A stretch of DNA of 64,000 nucleotides from an uncultured Pelagibacteraceae bacterium (GCA_902589725.1 CACITU010000005.1:1-64000); one strand, 5' to 3'; positions 53,025 to 62,103 are shown, counted from the first letter of the stretch. Notes: a model not told the origin generated them from the sequence alone. A program made the numbers and translations.

Positions 53025-53533
53025 TCTCCTACTTTTTCATTATAATTTTCTATTGTTGACAAATATAATTTATTTGTAATTTCAAGAATTTCGACATGAC
53101 CATCATGTATGTCTGTAACCATGTATTCAATTACTTCAATATTTTTATCCCAAATGTTATTTCCTCTCCATCTTGTTTTAGGCATTCCTTCTGGAAGATT
53201 AAATTTTCCGTATTTCTTCATAGCAAAATCCATTAAATTTCTATCTTCCATTAACGGACGATATAATTGAATTCTAGAAAGTTTATTATCTACATATAAA
53301 TAAATTAATTTAGTTCCCCATAGTTTTTTACTTGTCTCACAAACATCTTCGATTGGTATAATTAAATTTTCACCACCAAATCTATCTGGCAAAAGTAATG
53401 GTGCTAGAGATGCACTATTTAATTTGACTTTTTCTTTTGGATCTCCAAAGTTAGCAATTTTAAAATTACATGCCTCTGCAATAGATCCTAAAATAAAATA
53501 AATTATGAATATTTTTAATAAATTTTTTTTCAT
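53003..53533 (-). CDS. Predicted secreted protein of unknown function in the minor pilin/PilY1 cluster
   Basis: 176 aa with signal peptide (MKKNLLKIFIIYFILGSIAEA); ATG overlaps PilX-like stop; 22-bp overlap with pilY1. Confidence 0.75.
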   Translation of the reverse strand: MKKNLLKIFIIYFILGSIAEACNFKIANFGDPKEKVKLNSASLAPLLLPDRFGGENLIIPIEDVCETSKKLWGTKLIYLYVDNKLSRIQLYRPLMEDRNLMDFAMKKYGKFNLPEGMPKTRWRGNNIWDKNIEVIEYMVTDIHDGHVEILEITNKLYLSTIENYNEKVGEWLDSQQ

Positions 53534-54090
53534 TGAGAAGATATTGTAACTGTAGCTTCAAGAGAAACTATTTTGTTTTTATTATTTTTACATAAAATTT
53601 TTCGAGCATCACAACCACAAGAATAAATAGTATAATATGTTTTATTTGTGCCTGGCTTTTTTATTGCAGAAGAGCTATTGCCATTTTTATCTGGTGCATA
53701 AGCTATAAAGTACTCAAAACTAAAATTTTTAAGTCTACTTGTCTCTCCTGCCTCTGTACCTGAAATCATTTCACTCATCGTTTTTCTATTTGTTGTAAAT
53801 CCTTTATTGCCATTAAAATTCGGCAGAAAATCAGGAGTACACCAAATTAAATTTTTATTAAGATTTACTTGTGGACCTTGATTGAATGTGCTTATGTTAC
53901 TTCTCATCCATCTTTTTGCATGGGCAATTCCACTTTCTGCTGCATAAAAAGTCTGTTGAGATTTATCTTTTTCGTCGTTATCTCGAACTTCTGATGTTGT
54001 AATACCAACTAAAGTAGCTCCCATCAGAGTCATTACTACTAAAAGTAAAAGAGAAATGGGTAATGCAAAACCTTTTTGTTTGTAATTCAT
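53530..54090 (-). CDS. pilX: PilX-like minor pilin assembly protein
   Basis: QKGFALPISLLLLVVMTLMGATLVGITTSEVRDNDEKDKSQQTFYAAESGIAHAKRWM. Confidence 0.85.
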   Translation of the reverse strand: MNYKQKGFALPISLLLLVVMTLMGATLVGITTSEVRDNDEKDKSQQTFYAAESGIAHAKRWMRSNISTFNQGPQVNLNKNLIWCTPDFLPNFNGNKGFTTNRKTMSEMISGTEAGETSRLKNFSFEYFIAYAPDKNGNSSSAIKKPGTNKTYYTIYSCGCDARKILCKNNKNKIVSLEATVTISSQ

Positions 54091-54974
54091 TTATTGTATC
54101 CCGATCCAACTGATATGCTTTGTCCAGATGAAGCAACAGCAACTTGCGGTATAGCCAAATTTCTAGTGTGCACACTTACAAAATAAGTCTCACGATGATA
54201 TTTGTCAGGATTTGATATTGTAATATTACTTCCGTAAGGAATTTCACCATTTCTAATCACTAATCTTCTTGCTTTAGGATAGACCTCTTTTGGAGATCTC
54301 ACAGTTAAATAAATTTCGACAGTATGTACCTTTTTCATATTTTTTTTACTTTCAGATTGTCCACCTTTTGTATTTTCTAGATTACTGCATGAAGTACAAA
54401 CAGGAAACACAACATTACCCTCTATATCCTTAGGTATAACCTGAAAATCCTCTACATATGGAATTAAAAGCTCTTCATCTGCGACCATATTATAGGTTCT
54501 TGTCCATTGAGGACAACCTCTGGAAGGATCGTGCCCTATTGGATTTATTACAACATCTCTTATTAAATAAAAATCATTACTATCTTGGTATTTTTTTAAC
54601 TCGTATTTTACTCTTTTTTGATCTTTAGCTGAGATTGAATAATAAAGATGTAAAGCATCTGCTTGTTTATGTTTTCCAGCTCTTTGATTTCTAATATCAC
54701 CATGTGTAATTCCTATCAAATCAATTTGAGCATTATTTAATTTTGAACAATTGGCACTTTCAAAATCAACATGATAATAACCAGTGTTACGTAAATCAGC
54801 AGTAATAAGGGAAAGCGCTTCTCTTGCAGATTTATTAACAGTTACTTTTTGAGAAACAGATGCGTATGATTTATTATAATAGTTATAAGCTGAAAATGCT
54901 GCAACAATCGAAATTAATCCTATTACCATTGCAACTAAAGTTTCTGTTAAAGTAAATCCAGATGTTTTTTTCAT
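54087..54974 (-). CDS. pilW: PilW-like minor pilin
   Basis: MKKTSGFTLTETLVAMVIGLISIVAAFSAYNYYNKSYASVSQ; between pilV- and pilX-like genes. Confidence 0.85.
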   Translation of the reverse strand: MKKTSGFTLTETLVAMVIGLISIVAAFSAYNYYNKSYASVSQKVTVNKSAREALSLITADLRNTGYYHVDFESANCSKLNNAQIDLIGITHGDIRNQRAGKHKQADALHLYYSISAKDQKRVKYELKKYQDSNDFYLIRDVVINPIGHDPSRGCPQWTRTYNMVADEELLIPYVEDFQVIPKDIEGNVVFPVCTSCSNLENTKGGQSESKKNMKKVHTVEIYLTVRSPKEVYPKARRLVIRNGEIPYGSNITISNPDKYHRETYFVSVHTRNLAIPQVAVASSGQSISVGSGYNK

Positions 54975-55441
54975 TATTTAATTAAAACTCCTAAATATTT
55001 TTTTCTTTTACCTTTTCCTGTTTTAAATTTTAGTCTTCCAGCACCATCTTTAAAAAAAGTTTGTTTTGAATCACCGGTATAACACTTTGGTTTTTTATCT
55101 TTATAACCAGAGCCCGTATCATATTTTATATAATTTTTTTCATTAAGTTTATTTCTCCATTTATCTTTATTTTTTTTATGCAGTTCTGATCCTCCTTGAT
55201 TGCTGTAATAACAGTTACTTTCATTAAATCCGCCATATGAAGATCTATTGTTGTAATCACCCAACATATCCTCAACAACCATTTCAGATAAAAAATTAAT
55301 TTTGTTTTTTTCTATAGTCCTATCCGCAACATTAATTGAAAAGGATGAAAGCTGGAGCATTGCTACAAAACCTATGCCGATAATGACTAAACAAACTAAA
55401 GACTCTAAAATTGAAATTCCTTTTATATTTTTATCCATCAA
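54974..55441 (-). CDS. pilV: PilV-like minor pilin
   Basis: IKGISILESLVCLVIIGIGFVAMLQLSSFSINVADRTIEKNKINFLSEMVVEDML. Confidence 0.82.
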   Translation of the reverse strand: MMDKNIKGISILESLVCLVIIGIGFVAMLQLSSFSINVADRTIEKNKINFLSEMVVEDMLGDYNNRSSYGGFNESNCYYSNQGGSELHKKNKDKWRNKLNEKNYIKYDTGSGYKDKKPKCYTGDSKQTFFKDGAGRLKFKTGKGKRKKYLGVLIK

Positions 55442-56147
55442 TTTTTTTCCATTTATTTGACTTTTTGTTATATTTATAAACTTTAATATTCACAAATCTG
55501 TCCCAAGTAATTCGATACATAATATCATGTTGCGCACCTTCTTTACAGTTTCGAGCTGTGGAATGATTTTTTGAACAAAATAAGTAGTAATCATAATATT
55601 TACCAGTTGAAGGGTCTCTTACATTAACATTTTTTGGATTATTGTTTTCATGTCTAATTGTGCCATCTTTGGTGATACATATTAAAGAAAAATGTTTTGG
55701 TGATGGATGATTTGAACTAGGATATACGTGGGAACTTGAGTTGTTATTCCTGCTGCCAATTTCTAGATTAGGAACTCTGCTAGTATTCTGAGATGTATTC
55801 GGTTGTTGATATCTGCAAACTCTGTTGTTTTTAAAATAATTATTTGATCCAACTTTTTTGTAAGTATTAAAAAAATTTTTAGTAGACATTGAGTATGTGT
55901 GTACTCGTGTATTGAGTGCCACTTGATGCATTCCATACTCTCCACTCTGAATTTCATTTTTACGCTCATTAATATAATTGATGACATCATAAACATCTTT
56001 TTTAACTGCTCGATCATCTATCCATTTTGAAATATTAGGATAAGCAACAACCGTAAATATTCCTAAGATTGCTATAACAACTAATAACTCTAAGATTGTG
56101 AAACCTTTAATTGTTTTTATCTGCACTTGAAATAACTCCTGTACCAA
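55431..56147 (-). CDS. fimT: FimT/GspH-like minor pilin
   Basis: IKGFTILELLVVIAILGIFTVVAYPNISKWIDDRAVKKDVYDVINYINERKNEIQSG; overlaps pilT 3' end by 41 bp. Confidence 0.82.
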   Translation of the reverse strand: MVQELFQVQIKTIKGFTILELLVVIAILGIFTVVAYPNISKWIDDRAVKKDVYDVINYINERKNEIQSGEYGMHQVALNTRVHTYSMSTKNFFNTYKKVGSNNYFKNNRVCRYQQPNTSQNTSRVPNLEIGSRNNNSSSHVYPSSNHPSPKHFSLICITKDGTIRHENNNPKNVNVRDPSTGKYYDYYLFCSKNHSTARNCKEGAQHDIMYRITWDRFVNIKVYKYNKKSNKWKKIDG

Positions 56148-57117
56148 CTAAATCCTCTATAGATTTTTCCATAGTCATCATGCCTTCTCTTTGTGCTGTT
56201 TGCATAACACTTGGGATCTGATGGATTTTAGCCTCTCTAATTAAATTTTTAATAGGAGCATTACAAACCATAACCTCGAAAGCTCCAACACGCCCTGAGC
56301 CATCTTTTTTCTTAAATAATTTTTGTGTTACAACCATTTTAAGTGACTCAGCTATTTGAGCTCTTATTTGACCTTGTTGTTCAGGTGGAAAAACATCAAT
56401 TATTCTATTAATTGTATTTGGAGCACCACTAGTGTGAAGTGTTCCAAAAACTAAATGACCTGTTTCAGCAGCAGTTAGAGCCATTCCAATTGTCTCCAGA
56501 TCTCTTAACTCACCTACTAAAATAACATCAGGATCTTCTCTCAGAGCACCTTTTAGAGCATGTGCAAAACTTTCAGTTTGTTTTCCTACCTCTCTTTGAG
56601 AAACAATGCTCTTTTTATCATTATGAATAAATTCTACTGGATCTTCAATTGTAATAATATTTGATTGTCGTCCCTCGTTAATCTGATTAATTATTGCTGC
56701 AAGCGTAGTGGACTTTCCAGACCCAGTTGGACCTGTAACCAAGACTAATCCTTTATGTGTATCTAACAATTCATATAAAATTGGAGGCAAATTTAAATTT
56801 TCCATTAGTGGAATTTTAGTTTCTATTCTTCTCAAGACAGAAGCAGTTCCATTTAAAGTTTTGTAAAAATTTGCTCTAAATCTAAGTTCACCTAGCATTA
56901 CTGCTGTATCTAATTCTTTTTTTTTTTCAAATAATTTGATCTCCTCATCAGTGCAATTCTTCTTTAACAATTCATTTAAGTTTTCATCAGTAATTTTACT
57001 ATCAGGTTCAATTATAATATCTCCTAATGCACGATAAGCTATATCCGATCCACCCCTTAAGTGAAAATCAGAAATATTTTTGTTTTCATTAGCTAGTTGT
57101 GTAATTTTTTCTAACAT
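56107..57117 (-). CDS. pilT: Type IV pilus retraction ATPase PilT
   Basis: GPTGSGKSTTLAAIINQIN, TIEDPVEFIHNDKKSIVSQREVG, GTLHTSGAPNTINRIIDVFPPEQQ, PIKNLIREAKIHQI. Confidence 0.96.
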   Translation of the reverse strand: MLEKITQLANENKNISDFHLRGGSDIAYRALGDIIIEPDSKITDENLNELLKKNCTDEEIKLFEKKKELDTAVMLGELRFRANFYKTLNGTASVLRRIETKIPLMENLNLPPILYELLDTHKGLVLVTGPTGSGKSTTLAAIINQINEGRQSNIITIEDPVEFIHNDKKSIVSQREVGKQTESFAHALKGALREDPDVILVGELRDLETIGMALTAAETGHLVFGTLHTSGAPNTINRIIDVFPPEQQGQIRAQIAESLKMVVTQKLFKKKDGSGRVGAFEVMVCNAPIKNLIREAKIHQIPSVMQTAQREGMMTMEKSIEDLVGTGVISSADKNN

Positions 57118-57164
57118 ACTTAATTTTAATGTTAATTATAATTTAATTATAAATTGAAATAAAT

Positions 57165-57941
57165 TCAAATAAGTAAAATTTGATAAATTTTATCTCCATA
57201 AAAATAGTAAAAACAAGATGATATCAAAATATAGGGTCCAAATGGTATTTCTGCTTTCAAATTTCTAGTTTTGTTTATTAATGACGGAAGGACTATTAAA
57301 AGCGCTATAATTGACGAAAAAAACAATATTAATGGAATAGATTTTAAGCCAAAAAAGGTTCCAATTGCAGCCATAAGCTTAGCATCACCCAAGCCCATAG
57401 CATCAAGATTTTTTAATTTTTTATATAGAAAAATAATTATCCATATAGTTAAGTAACCAACTGCACCTCCAATTATGGATTGTTCAATATCATAATTAAA
57501 ATTTAAATTTTTTATAGGAGTAAAATTTTTTAACAAACCAAGAAAAATTAAACTAAAATTTAATATATCCGGGATTATAAAGTGTTTTAAATCAATAAAG
57601 AAAATTATTAAAAATATAATTAATATTAGATTAATTAAAACAAAATCAAAATAATTATTAGTGAATAGATAAATTACAATAAAAAAAACTCCTGTAATTA
57701 ATTCAACAAAAAAATAATTTGCAGAAATTTTTGTATTACAGTGTCTACATTTTCCTCTAAGTAAAATAAATGAAAGAAGAGGGATATTATCATACCAAGA
57801 GATTTTTTTTTTACATTTTGGACAGTTTGACCTTCCAAAAAAAATTGTTTTATCTTTCGGCAATCTAAATATGCAAACGTTAGCAAAACTCCCAAAAATT
57901 AATCCGATAAAAAAAACAGTAAATATTTCAAAAGTAAACAA
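57165..57941 (-). CDS. pilD: Prepilin peptidase PilD
   Basis: GSFANVCIFRLPKDKTIFFGRSNCPKCKKKISWYDNIPLLSFILLRGKCRHCNTKIS; AMGLGDAKLMAAIGTFFG. Confidence 0.95.
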   Translation of the reverse strand: MFTFEIFTVFFIGLIFGSFANVCIFRLPKDKTIFFGRSNCPKCKKKISWYDNIPLLSFILLRGKCRHCNTKISANYFFVELITGVFFIVIYLFTNNYFDFVLINLILIIFLIIFFIDLKHFIIPDILNFSLIFLGLLKNFTPIKNLNFNYDIEQSIIGGAVGYLTIWIIIFLYKKLKNLDAMGLGDAKLMAAIGTFFGLKSIPLILFFSSIIALLIVLPSLINKTRNLKAEIPFGPYILISSCFYYFYGDKIYQILLI

Positions 57942-58032
57942 AAGCTAAAGATTAATTAGTCCAACCAAATTTATTAAATTTGCGTAGCAATAAGAAAAAA
58001 ACAACTGCCCATTTTCAAAAACTGCCTCTAAA

Positions 58033-58272
58033 TTATTTGTGTAAATTGCTATTTTCATTTTCATTATTATTGTAAAATATTTTTTTTATACTTTGTGGCT
58101 TCCATATGAAATAAAATAAATAAGGTGTAACAGCTGGTACAAAGCCAAACCATATCCATTCATCCCATCTAAAACTTTTATCTCCTTTAGAAATAATTCC
58201 ATTTACCCATACTAAATATCCAACTAGAACTATCCAAAAAAGAGAAATTGTTAAAAATATTTTAGATTTCAT
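58033..58272 (-). CDS. Small two-TM membrane protein of unknown function
   Basis: MKSKIFLTISLFWIVLVGYLVWVNGIISKGDKSFRWDEWIWFGFVPAVTPYLFYFIWKP...; between pilD and a pilin. Confidence 0.6.
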   Translation of the reverse strand: MKSKIFLTISLFWIVLVGYLVWVNGIISKGDKSFRWDEWIWFGFVPAVTPYLFYFIWKPQSIKKIFYNNNENENSNLHK

Positions 58273-58339
58273 ATGTAAAAATAATTTTAAACTAAAGAAA
58301 TATTAAGACAAGTTTAAAGGCTTAAATAAATCATATCTT

Positions 58340-58879
58340 TTAAGGAACTATCAAATCTTTCCTTGAGTATCTGTTTGACCAATTACCGCTATAATCATTA
58401 TCATGTCGCATTTCTAATCTCATAATTTTAGGTGATCCAGAAACATTCGTAATAAATATGTAACCAGCTCGCTGAACTAATTTTGTTGATGGATATCCAG
58501 AATTAGAACAATGAAGAACATATTCACTATCTTGATTATTCTTTATAAAATAATCATTATATGGATTTTTCCATTTCAAAGATTTAAAATGAGCTGTTAA
58601 AATATGACAGGCACCTAAGGGACTATTATTACAATATCCATTAGTAACATCTTTAGAATTTCCAGATTGATCATTCATAATAACTGGTTCACCTAAATCA
58701 CATTTTGTATAATTTAAAGAAATAAAATTAACAATTTCATTAAAATTGTATTTAACTGCATTTTTTTTCGCACTGACTGTATACCCATTATAAGCAACCA
58801 CTCCCACTGCAGCTAAAATACCTATGATGGCTAAGACAACTAATAGTTCTATTAATGTAAAGCCTCTATTTTTCTGCAT
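58340..58879 (-). CDS. Type IV pilin-like protein (pilin 7)
   Basis: KNRGFTLIELLVVLAIIGILAAVGVVAYNGYTVSAKKNAVKYN. Confidence 0.9.
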   Translation of the reverse strand: MQKNRGFTLIELLVVLAIIGILAAVGVVAYNGYTVSAKKNAVKYNFNEIVNFISLNYTKCDLGEPVIMNDQSGNSKDVTNGYCNNSPLGACHILTAHFKSLKWKNPYNDYFIKNNQDSEYVLHCSNSGYPSTKLVQRAGYIFITNVSGSPKIMRLEMRHDNDYSGNWSNRYSRKDLIVP

Positions 58880-58885
58880 AGAAAA

Positions 58886-61600
58886 TTATTCATTTTTGAT
58901 ATTTTGGATTAATAATTTATTTTCAGTTCTAAGTTTTTGATTATCTTTAATTAATTGTATTATTAATTCTTTCATTACTTGATTTTCTTTGTTTAACTTG
59001 TTTGCTATTAATGCAAGTCTTTCATTTTCTCTTACAACCTGAAGCTGATCAAATAATTTCTCAAGCTCTGGATCTAATTTTTCCTCTTCTTTTCTTTCCC
59101 TTGCTATTTTTTTGGCAATTCTTTGAATTTTTTTACTAATTGATAAATTTATATTGTTACTCATCAAGTTATCCTGATTACTGTGTTCAAAATTCAAACT
59201 TATGCCAATATCCTCTGTATTTTTTGTTAACGATAAACCAACTTTTTTTGTAACTGCTCCATTCATGCTATGATTTTGAGATATATCCTCTTTTAGTCCT
59301 GCACCATTAATATCATTCATTTTTACTTTATCACTTAAAGTTTTATTGAAAGCTAAACCTATATAAGGTTTTAAAATAAAACCATTTTCATTATTAATCG
59401 AATAATTAACCTCGAAACCACCTCCTAAAACTTGATCGATTGCCTCATCAACAGATAAATCACCATGAATAAACTTTGATAAATATTTTGGAAGTCTATG
59501 AGCTCCATATTCTCCAATTATTGTCAAAGATAACTCGTTATTTTTTTGAACTTTTCTAGTTAGTTTATAATTGGAATGTAATGCTAAAAACTGACCTATA
59601 AAATTGTTTCTTATTATTTGATTAGACTCAGTTTCAATATCAGTAATTTTATTACTAGAAATACCAATCAATGGCTTTATTGAAAAATTATCAATATTTG
59701 TTTTTATATCATAACCAAAAGCTAAGTTTTCGCTTTTGCTTTTTTCTCTACTATTGAAATTAGCATTTTGCTCAAAATAAGTTAAAAAAGCTCTTGTCTT
59801 TTCCTCCTCATAATCATTTTTTAAAAAATAACCAGATATTCCTTTTGTAGTATTGTTATAAATATTATTTCTTTTAGATTGAGTATAAAATGTTGATCTT
59901 TCTTTTATATCACTTAATGATTTAAAAATATTATTTATAGTATTACTAAAAATTTCTGTTCTGTATTTTTTATTATTACTTACAACATCTAATTCTTCTC
60001 CATAAATTCTTAAATAACCATTGGTTTCTGAATTATCTGAGTCTAAATTTTTATTAGCATCTAATATTTGATATGTATCATTTCCACACAAATTGTTTGT
60101 TATTGTAATATTTGTTTTTCCATGTAATTCAATATCTTGATCTTTTGAAATACTACAATCTAATGTCATTGTGGTAGTGGTACTATTTAATTCAATTTCA
60201 CCAACATAAGTACCCTCACTTTTAGTAACTATTTCTAATCCTGTGTTATTTGAATTTGCCATGACAATAGAATTGTCACCTCCCGAAATAGTTCCAGAAT
60301 TATTAATCGTTAAGCCATTAAAATTTTTATTGTCGTGATAATCTCCAACTTTAATTCCATCTGCGTCACCATTGGATGCACTAATAGTTCCAAAATTATT
60401 TAGAACTACATTTTCACCAGCCTCTGCAGACGTAGAACTGTTTCCAAATCCTATACCAAAGTGATTCTGATCATGTTCACCTGTTACTGTAATGGTGCCA
60501 TGATTATTTATAGTTAGGTTTTTTGTTCTACCAGCTCCTATACCGCCTGTTGTTGATGTTATTGTTCCTGTATTATTGATAGTTGTTCCGCCTGTATTTC
60601 TAGCTACTTGTATTGCTGCTCCAAATGCAGACTCTATAGTTCCACTATTAGTAATTGTATGTGAGGCATCACTATCTCCCTGTCTATCAATAAGAACTGT
60701 ACCAGTGTTAGTGCCAGTATTTGTCGAGCTAATTGTTCCTGAATTTGTAAAGGTAACGCCAGAACACTCTCTACAATAAATACTATTTCTATCTGAAGTT
60801 ATCGTTCCACGATTATCTATTGTAAGATTTGATCCAGATTCTGTGTCTATGCCATACCTGTTTGCACTTTCAATTGTTGCTCCTTGATAATTTATAATTT
60901 CACTATCAGTGAGAAATTTTCCTATTATTGGATGTGTGCCTGAGGTGGTTTCGATTATTCCACCATCATGGTTGTAAATTTTAACTCCTCTACTTTTTTT
61001 ACCTTCCCCTCCACTACCTAACCAGATTGTATTATTTAGTGAAGTGATTGTTCCATAATTATTTAATATAAGTCCAACTGCAGTTGATCCTGATGTTGAT
61101 AATGTAGATTGACAATTGCTATTGTTTCCACCCTGATCGCACCAACCAATATTTCGTCCTTCAATTGCATTAGCTCCCTCAGCACTTATTGTGGCCCCAG
61201 AATTATTTGTAATCGTAACATTTTCTGCATAATCCAAATATATAGCTTCATTGTTATCTGAGTTGATGGTTCCACTATTAGTTATCGTAGTGTCAAGTGA
61301 AGACTCAGCATATATTGTTTTTTGCTTATTAGAATTATTGGCTGTTTCAATTGTTCCGTTATTTGTTATCTGTACTCCTTTTTCATCTTCAAGATCTACA
61401 CTCTTATGATCATTAACCGATATTGATCCCGCAGATGTGACTATAAGAGTATCATTATCTTGACATGTTTGTTGACCTGTAATTGCTACAGATACAGTAT
61501 CATCACAATTTAAAGCAATACCAACAAAACCATATGAGGGATTTATAGTCAAAACTAAAAATTTAAAAAAGAAATAAAATATAAATATTATTTTTTTCAT
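58886..61600 (-). CDS. Autotransporter-like surface protein: beta-helix passenger, barrel-like region, C-terminal coiled coil
   Basis: Signal peptide; about 13 ITNSGTI-type repeats; residues ~550-820 rich in alternating beta-strand pattern (GISGYFLKNDYEEEKTRAFLTYFEQNANF..., FGYDIKTNIDNFSIKPLIGISSNK, GFILKPYIGLAFNK); charged helical tail. Confidence 0.75.
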   Translation of the reverse strand: MKKIIFIFYFFFKFLVLTINPSYGFVGIALNCDDTVSVAITGQQTCQDNDTLIVTSAGSISVNDHKSVDLEDEKGVQITNNGTIETANNSNKQKTIYAESSLDTTITNSGTINSDNNEAIYLDYAENVTITNNSGATISAEGANAIEGRNIGWCDQGGNNSNCQSTLSTSGSTAVGLILNNYGTITSLNNTIWLGSGGEGKKSRGVKIYNHDGGIIETTSGTHPIIGKFLTDSEIINYQGATIESANRYGIDTESGSNLTIDNRGTITSDRNSIYCRECSGVTFTNSGTISSTNTGTNTGTVLIDRQGDSDASHTITNSGTIESAFGAAIQVARNTGGTTINNTGTITSTTGGIGAGRTKNLTINNHGTITVTGEHDQNHFGIGFGNSSTSAEAGENVVLNNFGTISASNGDADGIKVGDYHDNKNFNGLTINNSGTISGGDNSIVMANSNNTGLEIVTKSEGTYVGEIELNSTTTTMTLDCSISKDQDIELHGKTNITITNNLCGNDTYQILDANKNLDSDNSETNGYLRIYGEELDVVSNNKKYRTEIFSNTINNIFKSLSDIKERSTFYTQSKRNNIYNNTTKGISGYFLKNDYEEEKTRAFLTYFEQNANFNSREKSKSENLAFGYDIKTNIDNFSIKPLIGISSNKITDIETESNQIIRNNFIGQFLALHSNYKLTRKVQKNNELSLTIIGEYGAHRLPKYLSKFIHGDLSVDEAIDQVLGGGFEVNYSINNENGFILKPYIGLAFNKTLSDKVKMNDINGAGLKEDISQNHSMNGAVTKKVGLSLTKNTEDIGISLNFEHSNQDNLMSNNINLSISKKIQRIAKKIARERKEEEKLDPELEKLFDQLQVVRENERLALIANKLNKENQVMKELIIQLIKDNQKLRTENKLLIQNIKNE

Positions 61601-62103
61601 TAATCTAAAATTATATCACCACTACAAAGGTGATTATCTTCTTCGCATCTAGTTCCAGAACATGGAGTTTGAACACAAGTCATTACTTCAATTTTTAATC
61701 CAGGTGATAACATTCTATTATATCCAACGTGATCATCGATAGTTATTCCTCCACCATGGGTTACAGCCGGTTCTGATGGAAAATACGGATTTTTAAATCC
61801 TGATAAAGATTTTTCCACAGCTTTTGCAACAAAGTCTTTCCAGTTGTTTAAACCTTGTTTTGAACAATCTAATTCATTATTCATTGCAGTTGCTGCACCT
61901 GTTGAACATTTCATAACTTCACTTGTTATATATTTAACTACATTTTTATGGTTCGTTGTTGCTGCCGATTTTTTTGCACTTGAAGTATAACCGTTATATG
62001 CAACTACACCTACTGCAGCTAAAATACCGATAATTGCCACAACAACTAGGAGTTCAATAAGAGTAAAGGCTTTAATTCTCATATATTTAATGAAATTTAA
62101 CAA
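61600..62103 (-). CDS. Type IV pilin-like protein (pilin 8, Ala at -1)
   Basis: MRIKAFTLIELLVVVAIIGILAAVGVVAYNGYTSSAKKSAATTNHKNVVKYI. Confidence 0.9.
   Translation of the reverse strand: MLNFIKYMRIKAFTLIELLVVVAIIGILAAVGVVAYNGYTSSAKKSAATTNHKNVVKYITSEVMKCSTGAATAMNNELDCSKQGLNNWKDFVAKAVEKSLSGFKNPYFPSEPAVTHGGGITIDDHVGYNRMLSPGLKIEVMTCVQTPCSGTRCEEDNHLCSGDIILD

Noticed and set aside
57136-57152. Perfect inverted repeat TTATAATTTAATTATAA upstream of pilT
   Set aside because: Pure AT palindrome in a very AT-rich spacer; no second copy noticed.
37949-62103. Mobile island (integrase, transposase, flanking tRNA or att repeats) for the pilus locus
   Set aside because: No integrase, transposase or tRNA seen at either boundary; flanking genes intact.
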